Assembly (NCBI GenBank): GCA_037382365.1
Contig: JARRPZ010000004.1
Location: 1-64,000 of the forward strand
Direction of reading: 5' to 3'
Length of the DNA: 64,000 nt
Origin: Lentisalinibacter sp037382365
Lineage (GTDB): Bacteria > Pseudomonadota > Gammaproteobacteria > Steroidobacterales > Woeseiaceae
Below are positions 1 through 8,105 of this stretch, one piece after another (position 1 is the stretch's first letter; each line of letters opens with the position of its first letter). Under the pieces are notes generated by a model, which saw only the letters and a program-made list of their open reading frames with translations, made no database searches and was not told where the DNA came from. The position numbers and the translations under genes are program-made.

Positions 1-477
1 GGTGCACGCCTCATCGCCGGAGCCGGAGCCGGCGGACCCGGACATAAGGCCGAGTCGAGGGTCGCCGGCGAGAGCCCCCTCGCGACACTGCTGGCGGCGG
101 ACGGCGAACCCGCAGTGGCACGCCTGGCACGATCCTGTGGCGTGCAGACCCACATGCAGCAGTTGCAGCGCACCGGCCTACCGCCCGTCGAAGTCCTGTT
201 CCGGTATACGGCGGAGCCCGCGCGGACGTTCGGTCTCGAGGGTGAACTCGGCATCCTGACCCCGGGCGCGCGTGCCGATCTGCTGATCGTATCCGGCGAC
301 CCATTGGCGGACGCCGCGGATGCGATAGACATCACGGCCGTGATTTCCGGCGGACGGTTTTTCACGCCCGCCGGGCTGCTCTCGATCAACCCGCCATCAA
401 GGCACGCGGACTCGTCGGGAAATTTAACAATAATCAAGGAATCGGACCGACCGTCGCCGTTTGGCGACAGGTTTTGA
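1..477 (+). CDS. Amidohydrolase family protein, C-terminal part (5' end outside window)
   Basis: The frame is open from base 1 to a TGA at 475-477 and gives 158 residues. The segment TPGARADLLIVSGDPLAD, followed by a short hydrophobic strand and GG-R-FF, is the closing beta-sandwich signature of metal-dependent amidohydrolases of the imidazolonepropionase-like group. The metal-binding barrel lies upstream of the window, so substrate and completeness cannot be judged. After the family signature there is a polar tail of about 35 residues without recognisable motif. The family call is firm; the substrate is unknown. Confidence 0.8.
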   Translation, partial: GARLIAGAGAGGPGHKAESRVAGESPLATLLAADGEPAVARLARSCGVQTHMQQLQRTGLPPVEVLFRYTAEPARTFGLEGELGILTPGARADLLIVSGDPLADAADAIDITAVISGGRFFTPAGLLSINPPSRHADSSGNLTIIKESDRPSPFGDRF

Positions 478-676
478 CATAATAATGGGTCTCCAAAGCC
501 CCGTTTTCCGCGGGTTTCCTCCAGATAACATGTTGTTTTACCGTCAAAACCCGTACGACGCCGTTGATTGGCGCAGGAAGTTTGTGTCGGAGAAATTTAC
601 AGCCCGCACTGACGAGCTCGTTCGCATTGACGCCCGATTCGGTTCAAACGCCTGAAAAAGAAGGGAAACGTACATT
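478..676. other. Intergenic region upstream of the sigma-54 promoter
   Basis: About 200 bases, visibly richer in A and T than the neighbouring genes, with no convincing gene. It holds a short palindrome, AACATGTT, at 527-534. An enhancer-binding protein site for the sigma-54 promoter at 677-693 would be expected here, but I recognise no NtrC-type or CbrB-type dyad with certainty. Confidence 0.5.
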
Positions 677-693
677 CTGGCACGGCCTTTGCT
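677..693 (+). promoter_or_regulatory. Sigma-54 (RpoN) promoter, -24/-12 elements
   Basis: The sequence CTGGCACGGCCTTTGCT agrees at every defined position with the sigma-54 consensus YTGGCACGrNNNTTGCW. GG lies at 679-680 and GC at 691-692, with the canonical spacing. This predicts transcription starting near 704, heading into the A-rich non-coding locus that ends in a terminator. Sigma-54 promoters need an ATP-dependent enhancer-binding activator; its site was not identified. Confidence 0.85.
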
Positions 694-703
694 TAAACAG
701 GGA

Positions 704-931
704 TGCCCAAGCGAAAAGGCGACTGATACGGGAGGCCAAACAGAACCCTGCAAAAGGTTTCATAAGCCAGAAGACAAGTCATAACAAGAACAAGAAGAAG
801 AATCAGAACAAGAACAACAATAAAAAAACGGAGAACGAGAAAACTGCTTGTCTGGCCCGAAGAATCAGAACGCCTGAGAATAAGAAGAAGAAGTCCTGTT
901 GACCCCGTTTGCTCACGCTGCGGGGTTTTTT
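704..931 (+). ncRNA. Candidate CrcZ-like Hfq-binding small RNA
   Basis: A transcript of about 228 nt is predicted from the sigma-54 promoter (start near 704) to an intrinsic terminator (U-run 926-931). From 783 to 827, 14 of 15 consecutive triplets are AAN; a second AAN run of five triplets lies at 879-893. Repeated A-R-N triplets are the known ligand of the Hfq distal face, and AAN-repeat (CA) motifs plus a sigma-54 promoter are the hallmark of Pseudomonas CrcZ/CrcY/CrcX RNAs, which titrate Hfq-Crc to lift catabolite repression. The inferred role is the same. A protein reading is unlikely: the frame through the repeat has no good start and uses codons such as AGA, ATA and TTA that the neighbours avoid. 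Neighbours differ from Pseudomonas: there is no cbrAB beside it. Confidence 0.65.
902..931 (+). terminator. Rho-independent terminator of the candidate small RNA
   Basis: ACCCCG (902-907) pairs with CGGGGT (921-926), followed by a run of T to 931. Hairpin and U-tract face the plus strand, closing the A-rich transcript. The U-tract would also give an Hfq proximal-face binding site, as is usual for Hfq-dependent RNAs. Confidence 0.8.
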
Positions 932-1018
932 CTTGCCCGGGCCCTATGTGAAACGAGTCGCAGGTTATCCGCGCAGGAAGGGTGATGATACGCGCAGGCC
1001 CTCTGACGTCTGGTAGCG

Positions 1019-1804
1019 ATGGTCCGGTCCCACGTGTTCCGCCAACTCCGTATCGCCGCGTTGCTCTACTTACTGCTGTTCGTGGCTGCAGGCGCCTGGA
1101 TCGATCGTGCCTCGACGACCGACTGGGACGATACCCTGTACGTGAACCTGTATCCGCTGAACGGCGACGATAGCGACCGGGTCTCGGACTATCTGGCAGG
1201 ACTGGACGAGACGTCCTTCTCTGCGATCGAGGATTACCTCCGGACCGAGGCGGCCCGTTACGGCCGTCAGCACGACCGGCTCGCAGCGATCACGCTGGGT
1301 CCGCCATTGACGACGAGCCCGCCGCCCCCGCCCCGAGACGGCAACGCGCTGACCGTCGCCGCCTGGAGCCTGCGCTTGCGGTGGTGGGCGTGGCACGCCA
1401 CGCGGAACGACCGCATACCCGCTGCCGATATCCGACTGTTCGTAAATTATTTCCCGGCGACCGACGGCGTGAAGCTGGAACCCTCGACAGGCTTGCAGAA
1501 GGGCCTGGTCGGCATCGTGAATGCTTTTGCCGATCCCGCCCTGGAATCCATGAACCAGGTAATCATCGTGCACGAGCTGCTGCATACCCTGGGCGCCACG
1601 GACAAGTACGACCGGACCACACTGAGACCGGTCGCGCCGATCGGGCTGGGGGAGCCGGAAAAGATCCCGCTCTACCCCCAATCACGCGCAGAGATCATGG
1701 CAGGCCGGCTCGCCGTCTCGCCGGTGGACGCTCGTATACCGCAGAGTCTGGCGGAGACGGTCATCGGCCCCCTCACCGCAACCGAGATCGGGCTGCTGCG
1801 CTGA
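1019..1804 (+). CDS. Putative membrane-anchored zinc metallopeptidase (HExxH), 261 aa
   Basis: I do not recognise a named family. One N-terminal hydrophobic segment (about residues 12-27) would anchor the protein in the inner membrane or act as an uncleaved signal. Residues 185-189 read HELLH in the context VIIVHELLHTLGATD, the zinc-binding HExxH pattern of metallopeptidases, with LGATDKYD downstream as possible third-ligand region. The ATG at 1019 has no strong Shine-Dalgarno sequence. It lies just after the small RNA terminator and 69 bases before btuD on the same strand. Catalytic peptidase activity is inferred from one motif only. Confidence 0.6.
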   Translation: MVRSHVFRQLRIAALLYLLLFVAAGAWIDRASTTDWDDTLYVNLYPLNGDDSDRVSDYLAGLDETSFSAIEDYLRTEAARYGRQHDRLAAITLGPPLTTSPPPPPRDGNALTVAAWSLRLRWWAWHATRNDRIPAADIRLFVNYFPATDGVKLEPSTGLQKGLVGIVNAFADPALESMNQVIIVHELLHTLGATDKYDRTTLRPVAPIGLGEPEKIPLYPQSRAEIMAGRLAVSPVDARIPQSLAETVIGPLTATEIGLLR

Positions 1805-1873
1805 CCGGCCGCTGCGGTAACATGAGGACTTGCCGGCCGCTGCCGGCGCCCCTGGACCCGCAACCCCCGAAAC

Positions 1874-2689
1874 GTGCTTCCATTGCCCGCAGCCGAATCG
1901 GAAAAGCCTCTCGTCGCCCGCGGACTGCAGGTCGACATCGGGGACCGTGAGCTGGTGGGGGACCTCGAATTGTCCCTCGCCCCCGGCGAATTCGTCGCCC
2001 TGCTCGGACGCAACGGCTGCGGCAAGACCCTGACGCTGGAGACGCTCTCCGGCCTCAGACCGGCGACGCGTGGCGATATCCGTTACTTCGGTCGACCGGC
2101 GAACGACTGGTCCCGCCCCGACCTGGCCCGTCGGCTGTCGCTGCTGCCTCAGGAGCAGGAGGATCTCTTCCCGAGCACCGTGCTGGAAGAGGCGCTGATC
2201 GGTCGCCATCCTCACATCGGACGCTGGCGCTGGGAGTCGAAGGAGGACCAGGCTGTCGCCGTCGCGGAACTCGACCGGCTGGGACTGGCCGAGCTGACCG
2301 AGCGCAATGTCGCCACGCTGTCCGGCGGGGAACGCCGCCGCCTCGCGATCGCCCAGACCCTGATCCAGCGGCCCGACGTGTATCTGCTGGACGAACCCAC
2401 CAATCACCTCGACCCGCGGCACCAGCTGCGGGTCCTCGAGATCGTGCGTGAGGAAGCGGCCCGCGGCGCCACGGCGCTGGTCAGCCTGCACGACGCGAAT
2501 CTGGCGGAGCGGTTTGCCGACCGCTGCCTCCTGCTCTACGGGGACGGCGAATGGGAACTCGGCCGGACCGCCAGCGTCCTCGACGGGGACCGGCTCGGCC
2601 GACTCTACGGTACCCCGATCGTCGCCGTGCCGTGGCGCGGCAGGCGTCTCTTCACGCCGGACGAATCACCCGTCGGCCCGACGGACTGA
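1874..2689 (+). CDS. btuD: ABC transporter ATPase, BtuD/FecE type (probable vitamin B12 import)
   Basis: A 271-residue ATPase from a GTG start. Walker A GRNGCGKT is at residues 45-52, Q-loop near 93, signature LSGGE at 149-153, Walker B YLLDEP at 170-175, followed by the D-loop NHLD, and the H-loop histidine at about 206. Sequence and size fit the subunit that powers siderophore, heme or cobalamin uptake. The neighbours decide for cobalamin: riboswitch, btuB, adenosyltransferase and btuF all follow within 5 kb. The expected permease btuC is not in the window. The 3' end overlaps the convergent hisN-like gene by 24 bases. Confidence 0.75.
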   Translation: MLPLPAAESEKPLVARGLQVDIGDRELVGDLELSLAPGEFVALLGRNGCGKTLTLETLSGLRPATRGDIRYFGRPANDWSRPDLARRLSLLPQEQEDLFPSTVLEEALIGRHPHIGRWRWESKEDQAVAVAELDRLGLAELTERNVATLSGGERRRLAIAQTLIQRPDVYLLDEPTNHLDPRHQLRVLEIVREEAARGATALVSLHDANLAERFADRCLLLYGDGEWELGRTASVLDGDRLGRLYGTPIVAVPWRGRRLFTPDESPVGPTD

Positions 2690-3460
2690 GGCCCAGTCCA
2701 GGGCCTCCACCAGCACGGGGTGCAGCTGCGGGTTCGCGGCGGCGACCGACGTCGTCGCGAGCCCCGGAGGACGTCCCGCGAGATCGGTGAATACGCCACC
2801 CGCCTCGGTGACGATCACGGACAGGGCGGCCACATCCAGTATGTTCACGTCCGACTCGATCACCGCGTCGATCCGGCCTGCGGCGAGCAGGTGGTAGTGG
2901 TAGAAATCCCCGTAGCCGCGGATCCTGTCGACGCGGGCGACGATATCGCCCCAGGCGCTCCAGCGCTCGCTCAGTGCGAGGGTCCGCAGGTTGCCGGTCG
3001 AGACGGCCGCCTCGCCGAGGGAACGGACGGCGCTGACTCGCACGGCCTCACCGTCCAGCCAGGCCCCGCCTCCCCTCTCCGCCCAGGCGGTCTCGCCGAA
3101 CACCGGCGCGCTGGAGACACCCAGCACGAGGTCCCCCTCGTGCATCAGCGCGATCTGGGTGGAGAAGAAGGGATAGCCCCGCACGAAGCCCTTGGTGCCG
3201 TCGATCGGATCCACCAGCCAGAGCCAGGGCGATTCCCGGTCCGAACGGCCCGTTTCCTCACCGTAGAAGCCGTGATCAGGGAAGTGTCCGGCGATGACCC
3301 GACGGATGGCCTGTTCGGATTCGACGTCCGCGTCGGTCACGGGCGAGCGGTCCTGCTTGGTCCGGACCGCGAAGCGCCTGCCATAGTAATGACGGATGAC
3401 CTCGGCGGCGGCGGATGCCGCCTCGAGCGCAACCTCCAGCTTTTCCGAGCCCGCCATCAC
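2666..3460 (-). CDS. hisN: Inositol monophosphatase family, probable histidinol-phosphatase HisN
   Basis: 264 residues, the usual length of the FIG superfamily of Mg-dependent phosphatases. The metal-binding motifs are present: GEE at 67-69, DPIDGT at 84-89 and a late ILDVAAL segment that replaces the usual WDxAA motif. DPIDGTKGF with a following RGYPFFS is typical of the HisN type histidinol-phosphate phosphatase rather than SuhB or CysQ; the substrate remains an inference. It is transcribed away from the cobalamin riboswitch and convergent with btuD, so it splits the B12 cluster without obviously belonging to it. Confidence 0.75.
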   Translation of the reverse strand: MMAGSEKLEVALEAASAAAEVIRHYYGRRFAVRTKQDRSPVTDADVESEQAIRRVIAGHFPDHGFYGEETGRSDRESPWLWLVDPIDGTKGFVRGYPFFSTQIALMHEGDLVLGVSSAPVFGETAWAERGGGAWLDGEAVRVSAVRSLGEAAVSTGNLRTLALSERWSAWGDIVARVDRIRGYGDFYHYHLLAAGRIDAVIESDVNILDVAALSVIVTEAGGVFTDLAGRPPGLATTSVAAANPQLHPVLVEALDWASVRRADG

Positions 3461-3534
3461 CCCCTCCGACGCTGCGGATGCCGCATTCTACGCGAGAAGT
3501 CCCGCACAGGTCTCTTCCCGCCTTGACACTGCCC

Positions 3535-3776
3535 GCACCGGCCTCGGAGAATCCTGCAGAGCATCGGGTGAGTCTGTCAGCGTCGCTGCAGACGAACGGG
3601 AAGTCGGTGAAACCGCCCATGCGGCACAGTCCGACGCTGCCCCCGCAACGGTGATCGAGTGTAAGGCGGAGCCCGGGGCCGGCCACGGCACCCGAGCCAC
3701 TGTGGGTTCTCCCACGGGAAGGCGCTCCGACTCAGGGCCTCGCGCCCGCTCGTCAGCCCGGAGACCGGCCCGGTGC
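3535..3776 (+). promoter_or_regulatory. Cobalamin (adenosylcobalamin) riboswitch
   Basis: The conserved core CGCTGCCCCCGCAACGGTGA spans 3635-3654, preceded by GGGAAGTCGGTGAAA (3598-3612). The B12 box AGCCCGGAGACCGGCC is at 3755-3770. GCACCGG (3535-3541) can pair with CCGGTGC (3770-3776) to close the P1 stem. It lies 111 bases before the btuB start, so B12 binding should lower BtuB synthesis, by sequestration of the start region or premature termination; I cannot tell which. Confidence 0.93.
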
Positions 3777-3887
3777 CACAGTGGCGGCGCGGTGGGCGCA
3801 GGCCGGACCGATCCTCGCATCGACCCGCCTCCTTCCCCGCCCCGCGAAACGGATAAGAGGCGTGCGGCGGGCACGCGGGGGACTCCC

Positions 3888-5663
3888 ATGAGAACGACTG
3901 CTCTGGCTGCCTGGCTGATCTGCACGGCCATGCCCGCCCAGGCGCTGGCCGAATCGCCGGCCGATCTGGATCCGGTAGTGGTCACTGCAACCCGCACGCC
4001 GGTGCCGGTCTCCGAGTCCCTGGTACCCGTCACCGTCATCACGCGGGAGCAGATCGAGCGCTCGCTCGCCACCGACGTCCTCGATCTGCTGCGCTTCGAG
4101 GCAGGGCTCGACGTCGCCCGCACCGGCGGACCGGGACAATCGGCGACCGTCTTCGTCCGCGGGTCGGAGAGCAACCATGCGCTGGTACTGATCGACGGGG
4201 TACGGATCAACCCCGGCACGATCGGCGCGGCGCCGCTGCAGAATCTGGCTCCCTCCCTGATCGAGCGGATCGAGATCGTCAAGGGCGTGCGCTCGTCACT
4301 CTACGGAACGGATGCCATCGGCGGCGTCATCAATATCATCACCCGGGACGGACGCACGCGAACCGAGACCGCGTTGCGCCGTGGCAGCTTCGATACGCGC
4401 CAGTTCCAGATGTCGCTGGGCCGTGAGAGCGGGAATGCGAACGTCGGCCTCACGGTCGACTGGGCCCGCACCGACGGCTTCCCGACCTACCGGGACGACA
4501 CGGCGGACCGGGGTTACGGGAACTTCTCCGCCAGTGGCAACGCAGGTGTCGCCCTCGGCCCGGCCCGCCTCGAACTCCGTCACTGGCAGGCGTCGGGGAC
4601 CACGGAGTACTCGGACTTCTTCCGCATACCCGTGGACCAGGAGTACCTGAACAGCGTCACGGCTCTGGAACTCGTGACGCCCACGGGAGCGTTCGGCGAG
4701 ACGCGGGCGATCCTGAGTTATCTGCGGGACGAGATCGAGCAGAACCAGTCGCCGGATTTCGTGGCGTCCGAGCGCCGGACGCTGGATGTGCAACATACCC
4801 TGCCCGCCTGGCGCGGTCACACGCTGATGGGTGGCCTCTACCTCGTAGACGAGGGCGCCGATGCGCTCTCCTTCGGCCTCGGCTTCGGCGAGAACACCCG
4901 CGTCCGGGCGTTGTTCGTCCAGGATCAGATCCGGCGCGATGACCATGAGCTGCACCTCGCCGCCCGCTATACCGATCACAGCGACTTCGGTGGCCAGACC
5001 ACGTGGAACGCGGAGTACGGCTATCGCATCAATCGCCGCTGGCGGATCGCAGCCGGTATCGGCACTGCGTTCCGGGCACCGGACGCGACGGACCGTTTCG
5101 GTTACGGGGGCAATCCGGATCTCCATCCCGAGACGGCGCGGGAGGCGCAGATCGTGCTTCGCTATGCTCCGCGGGACGATTCCACCGTCAGTGTGGAGTT
5201 ATACGATAAGGATATCGACGATCTGATCGAGTTCGACCTCGACACGTTCCGACTGCGCAACGTGGACTCCGCCGAGATCCGCGGCGTGCAGCTCTCCTGG
5301 GATCGCCGCTGGCAGACCTGGGAGATGCGGCTCTCGGCAGTGCGGCAGCGGGCCCGCGACGGACGGACGGACCAGCGGCTTCTGCGCCGGGCAGAGGAGA
5401 GCGTGAGCCTCACGGCGACGCGCCACATCGGCCTGCACACCATCGGGTTTTCGCTGGTCGCCAACGGTGATCGGGCCGGCGTCGGCGGCGAGACCATGGG
5501 CGGCTATCTCCTCACGAACCTGAACGCCCGGCTGCGGCTGAGCGAATCCTGGCGCATCTCGGGGCGGCTGGAAAACCTATTCGACCGGGACTACGAGACT
5601 GCGGCCGGTTTCAACATGGCCGGGCGCAGCGGATACCTTGAATTGGGCTACGTCTGGCGCTGA
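3888..5663 (+). CDS. btuB: TonB-dependent vitamin B12 outer-membrane receptor BtuB
   Basis: A 591-residue outer-membrane receptor that would bring cobalamin into the periplasm using TonB energy. Start chosen at ATG 3888: it follows a GGGGGA ribosome site and opens a signal peptide ending in AQALAES. The longer open frame upstream runs through the riboswitch and is not coding. The mature N terminus carries a TonB box, PVVVTATR, then a plug domain (VFVRGSESNHALVLIDGVRIN) and a beta barrel; the C terminus ends LELGYVWR with a terminal aromatic, as expected for Bam-dependent insertion. Riboswitch control and the adenosyltransferase downstream support the B12 role. Confidence 0.9.
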   Translation: MRTTALAAWLICTAMPAQALAESPADLDPVVVTATRTPVPVSESLVPVTVITREQIERSLATDVLDLLRFEAGLDVARTGGPGQSATVFVRGSESNHALVLIDGVRINPGTIGAAPLQNLAPSLIERIEIVKGVRSSLYGTDAIGGVINIITRDGRTRTETALRRGSFDTRQFQMSLGRESGNANVGLTVDWARTDGFPTYRDDTADRGYGNFSASGNAGVALGPARLELRHWQASGTTEYSDFFRIPVDQEYLNSVTALELVTPTGAFGETRAILSYLRDEIEQNQSPDFVASERRTLDVQHTLPAWRGHTLMGGLYLVDEGADALSFGLGFGENTRVRALFVQDQIRRDDHELHLAARYTDHSDFGGQTTWNAEYGYRINRRWRIAAGIGTAFRAPDATDRFGYGGNPDLHPETAREAQIVLRYAPRDDSTVSVELYDKDIDDLIEFDLDTFRLRNVDSAEIRGVQLSWDRRWQTWEMRLSAVRQRARDGRTDQRLLRRAEESVSLTATRHIGLHTIGFSLVANGDRAGVGGETMGGYLLTNLNARLRLSESWRISGRLENLFDRDYETAAGFNMAGRSGYLELGYVWR

Positions 5664-5692
5664 AGCGACGGACATCGCGAACAGGAGTCACC

Positions 5693-6253
5693 ATGGGCAA
5701 CCGCCTGACGAAAATCTACACCCGCACCGGCGATGACGGCACGACCGGTCTCGGCGACGGGACACGAACGGACAAGGACTCGCCCCGGGTGGAGGCCTAC
5801 GGCACCGTCGACGAAGCGAATAGCTGCATCGGTGTGGTGCTGGCGACGGATCGGGTGTCGGACGGCGTCCGCGATTGCCTCGAGCGGGTCCAGCACGAAC
5901 TGTTCGACCTGGGCGGCGAACTCTGTATCCCGGGCCATCTGGCCATCACGCCGGACTACACGGCCCGGATCGAGCAGGCGCTGGACGCGTACAACGAGGG
6001 GCTGCCGCCGCTCAAGGACTTCATACTGCCCGGGGGCGGACCCGGCGCCGCCGCCTGTCATCTCGCCCGCACCGTCGTGCGGCGGGCCGAGCGCCGCGTG
6101 AGCACGCTCGGCCGGGATGAACCGATCAATCCGGAGTCGCTGCGCTATCTCAACCGGCTCTCCGATCTCCTGTTCGTGGTCGCACGTATCCTCGCGCGTG
6201 CCGAAGAAGGGGCCGAGGTACTGTGGAGGAGTGGTCGCAGCGGCGGCCAGTGA
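5693..6253 (+). CDS. pduO: Cob(I)alamin adenosyltransferase, PduO type
   Basis: 186 residues. The N terminus MGNRLTKIYTRTGDDGTTGL is the diagnostic ATP-binding start of PduO-type ATP:cob(I)alamin adenosyltransferases, and RTVVRRAERR plus LNRLSDLLFVVAR is the conserved C-terminal active-site helix. The enzyme makes adenosylcobalamin in the cytoplasm from imported corrinoid. It starts 29 bases after btuB behind an AGGAG site, so it is very probably co-transcribed and under the same riboswitch. The gene ends 10 bases before the convergent btuF. Confidence 0.93.
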   Translation: MGNRLTKIYTRTGDDGTTGLGDGTRTDKDSPRVEAYGTVDEANSCIGVVLATDRVSDGVRDCLERVQHELFDLGGELCIPGHLAITPDYTARIEQALDAYNEGLPPLKDFILPGGGPGAAACHLARTVVRRAERRVSTLGRDEPINPESLRYLNRLSDLLFVVARILARAEEGAEVLWRSGRSGGQ

Positions 6254-6263
6254 GCGTTCCGCG

Positions 6264-7127
6264 CTACTCCGAGCGTCGCGCGGCATGTGGCGGGAGGCGG
6301 TGTCGCGAAGCCTCGATGGCGCCGCAGAGATCGGCCGCCCCGCGGACGACGCGCGGTGACGGCCGGGCCAGGGTATCCGCCGGCAGCAGGCGCAGGTTGT
6401 CCGCACGCACCGCCGAGAGCGAGCCCCAGCGTCGCCAGCGGTCGAGGCTCGCGACATCACTGCCGGTCGCCAGGATCAGCTCGGGATCCCTGGCAAGCAC
6501 CGACTCGACGGTCACTACCGGGGCGAGATCGCCGAGGTCCTCGAAGATATTTCGCCCTCCGCAGAGGCGGATCAGTTCGCTGATGAAGTGTCCGCCATTG
6601 ACCGTGTAGAGCGGTTGTCCCGCGACCTGGTAGAACACGCGCAGCGGCCGCCCGGCGTCGTGACCTGCAACGACCGCCGCAAGCTCGGAGCGGAAGGCTT
6701 CTGCCGCCCGGTCGGACTGGGACACCGTCCCCAGACGTGCACCGACACGCTCGATGGCCACGGCGATATCCTCGAGGCTGCGGGTGCGCACGGACACGAC
6801 CGGATAGCCCCTCTCCCGGAGCCTCGCGACGAGTGCCGCCGGGGTCCCGTCCTCCCACGCCAGGACGAGGTCGGGATCCAGCACGGACAGGCGCTCCATG
6901 TCCACGCGGAAAGCATCGCCGATACGCGGCAGTTCCGCAGCCGCCGGCGGGTAATCCGTATATTCGGTCACGCCGACGAGTCGGTCGCCGCCTCCCGCGG
7001 CAAAGACGATCTCGGCCAGGTGAGGGGCCAGTGTGACGATGCGGCCGGGGCCCGCCTCCGCGGAGGCACCGGCGGGTACCACCACCAGGGCCGCGAGCGC
7101 GGCCATCGCGAGAAGACGGGAGATCAA
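6264..7127 (-). CDS. btuF: Periplasmic cobalamin-binding protein BtuF
   Basis: 287 residues with a signal peptide (hydrophobic core from about residue 4, ending ASA) and the two-lobed helical-backbone binding fold of type III solute-binding proteins: IVTLAPHLAEIVFAAGGGDRLVGVTEY and DYPPAAAELPRIGDAF are typical BtuF stretches. It should hand B12 to a BtuCD importer. The start overlaps the ampE stop by 4 bases (ATGA), so it is the last gene of an ampD-ampE-btuF operon and, unlike btuB, has no riboswitch of its own in view. Confidence 0.88.
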   Translation of the reverse strand: MISRLLAMAALAALVVVPAGASAEAGPGRIVTLAPHLAEIVFAAGGGDRLVGVTEYTDYPPAAAELPRIGDAFRVDMERLSVLDPDLVLAWEDGTPAALVARLRERGYPVVSVRTRSLEDIAVAIERVGARLGTVSQSDRAAEAFRSELAAVVAGHDAGRPLRVFYQVAGQPLYTVNGGHFISELIRLCGGRNIFEDLGDLAPVVTVESVLARDPELILATGSDVASLDRWRRWGSLSAVRADNLRLLPADTLARPSPRVVRGAADLCGAIEASRHRLPPHAARRSE

Positions 7128-8074
7128 ATGGCAGCGCCTGCCAGGGTCATGGCCGCGATGGCGACGAGCCAGAACACGAGCGTACGGAAGACCAGGGTCC
7201 TGGCTGCACGCGCCCCCCGGATCTGACGCTCCTGCGCAGTCTCGCCATCGACCGGTGTGAGTGCCATCGCGCCGAGACCCACTCGCGCCAGCAGGCGTTC
7301 ATTGCCGCGCTGGAGGGACAGGCGCTCGATGCCGAGCGCGCTCCAGGCGTGCCGGGCGCTGTCGAAACTACCGGTCAGTGCATACCCCAGGGCGGTAAGC
7401 CGGGCCGGCAGCCACGCCAGCAATGCGTGCACCTGCTCCGTCGCCTGGCGGGCCGCGGCCGCGGCGCGCAGATCACGATGCACCGGATTCGTCTCGTCTG
7501 CCACGTCGGCGCCCTCGACAGCCAGGCGTTCGGCCTGGAAGACGGCTCGCCGCCGAAGGAGATCCGCCACACGAAAGACCCAGGCGCCGACCGGGCCCAG
7601 TACGACGAACCAGAAGATCACCGCGAACATCCGGTTGTTCGCCTGTATGCAGACCGCCTCCTCCACGGCGAAGCTGCGGGCGATCTCCTCGTCGGCCGCT
7701 CCGTGCTCCAGCAGTGCCCTCGCCACGGACCGCGCCTGCTCCGTATCGCCCGTCTCGATCGCGCTGCACCATCGATCCACCTCCTCTCCGATGTCCCGGG
7801 GCCCCAGCGAGAAGAAAAGGACGACGACGGACAGGGCGAGGTACGGCAGTCCGAGCAGGGTGTCTCCGAAACCGACTCTCAGCAGGATGATGGGCAGCGC
7901 GACCAGCAGTATCGTCGCGACCACGCCGAGCAGTTTCGGGATGCCATCGAAGCGCTGGGCGAGGCGCAGCCCGTAGTCGAACAGCCCGTCGAGCCAGCGC
8001 AGCTCGCGCAGATGGAACAGCTGGGTGGCGAGGCGCTCCAGCAGCATGGCGATGAACAGGGCGATCAGCTTCAT
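7124..8074 (-). CDS. ampE: AmpE-like inner-membrane protein
   Basis: 316 residues from ATG 8074; the longer open frame upstream runs into ampD and is rejected. The N terminus MKLIALFIAMLLERLATQLF resembles AmpE, a polytopic inner-membrane protein historically linked to beta-lactamase induction and related to the CobD/CbiB fold. Hydrophobic segments occur near residues 45-80, 135-160 and at the C terminus (about 290-315). Its place directly after ampD is the classic ampDE order. Biochemical function of AmpE is not established; the call rests on N-terminal pattern, size and context. Confidence 0.75.
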   Translation of the reverse strand: MKLIALFIAMLLERLATQLFHLRELRWLDGLFDYGLRLAQRFDGIPKLLGVVATILLVALPIILLRVGFGDTLLGLPYLALSVVVLFFSLGPRDIGEEVDRWCSAIETGDTEQARSVARALLEHGAADEEIARSFAVEEAVCIQANNRMFAVIFWFVVLGPVGAWVFRVADLLRRRAVFQAERLAVEGADVADETNPVHRDLRAAAAARQATEQVHALLAWLPARLTALGYALTGSFDSARHAWSALGIERLSLQRGNERLLARVGLGAMALTPVDGETAQERQIRGARAARTLVFRTLVFWLVAIAAMTLAGAAI

Positions 8075-8105
8075 GACGGGCGGGTCGGAATAGCCTTCCG
8101 GAATG

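Noticed and set aside
472..480. TTGACA at 474-479 as a -35 element
   Set aside because: No -10 hexamer at a workable distance; part of the amidohydrolase stop region.
564..902. 112-residue Lys/Asn-rich open frame through the A-rich locus
   Set aside because: Weak TTG start, codons avoided by neighbours (AGA, ATA, TTA), internal sigma-54 promoter and a terminator directly after; the triplet pattern is better explained as Hfq-binding RNA.
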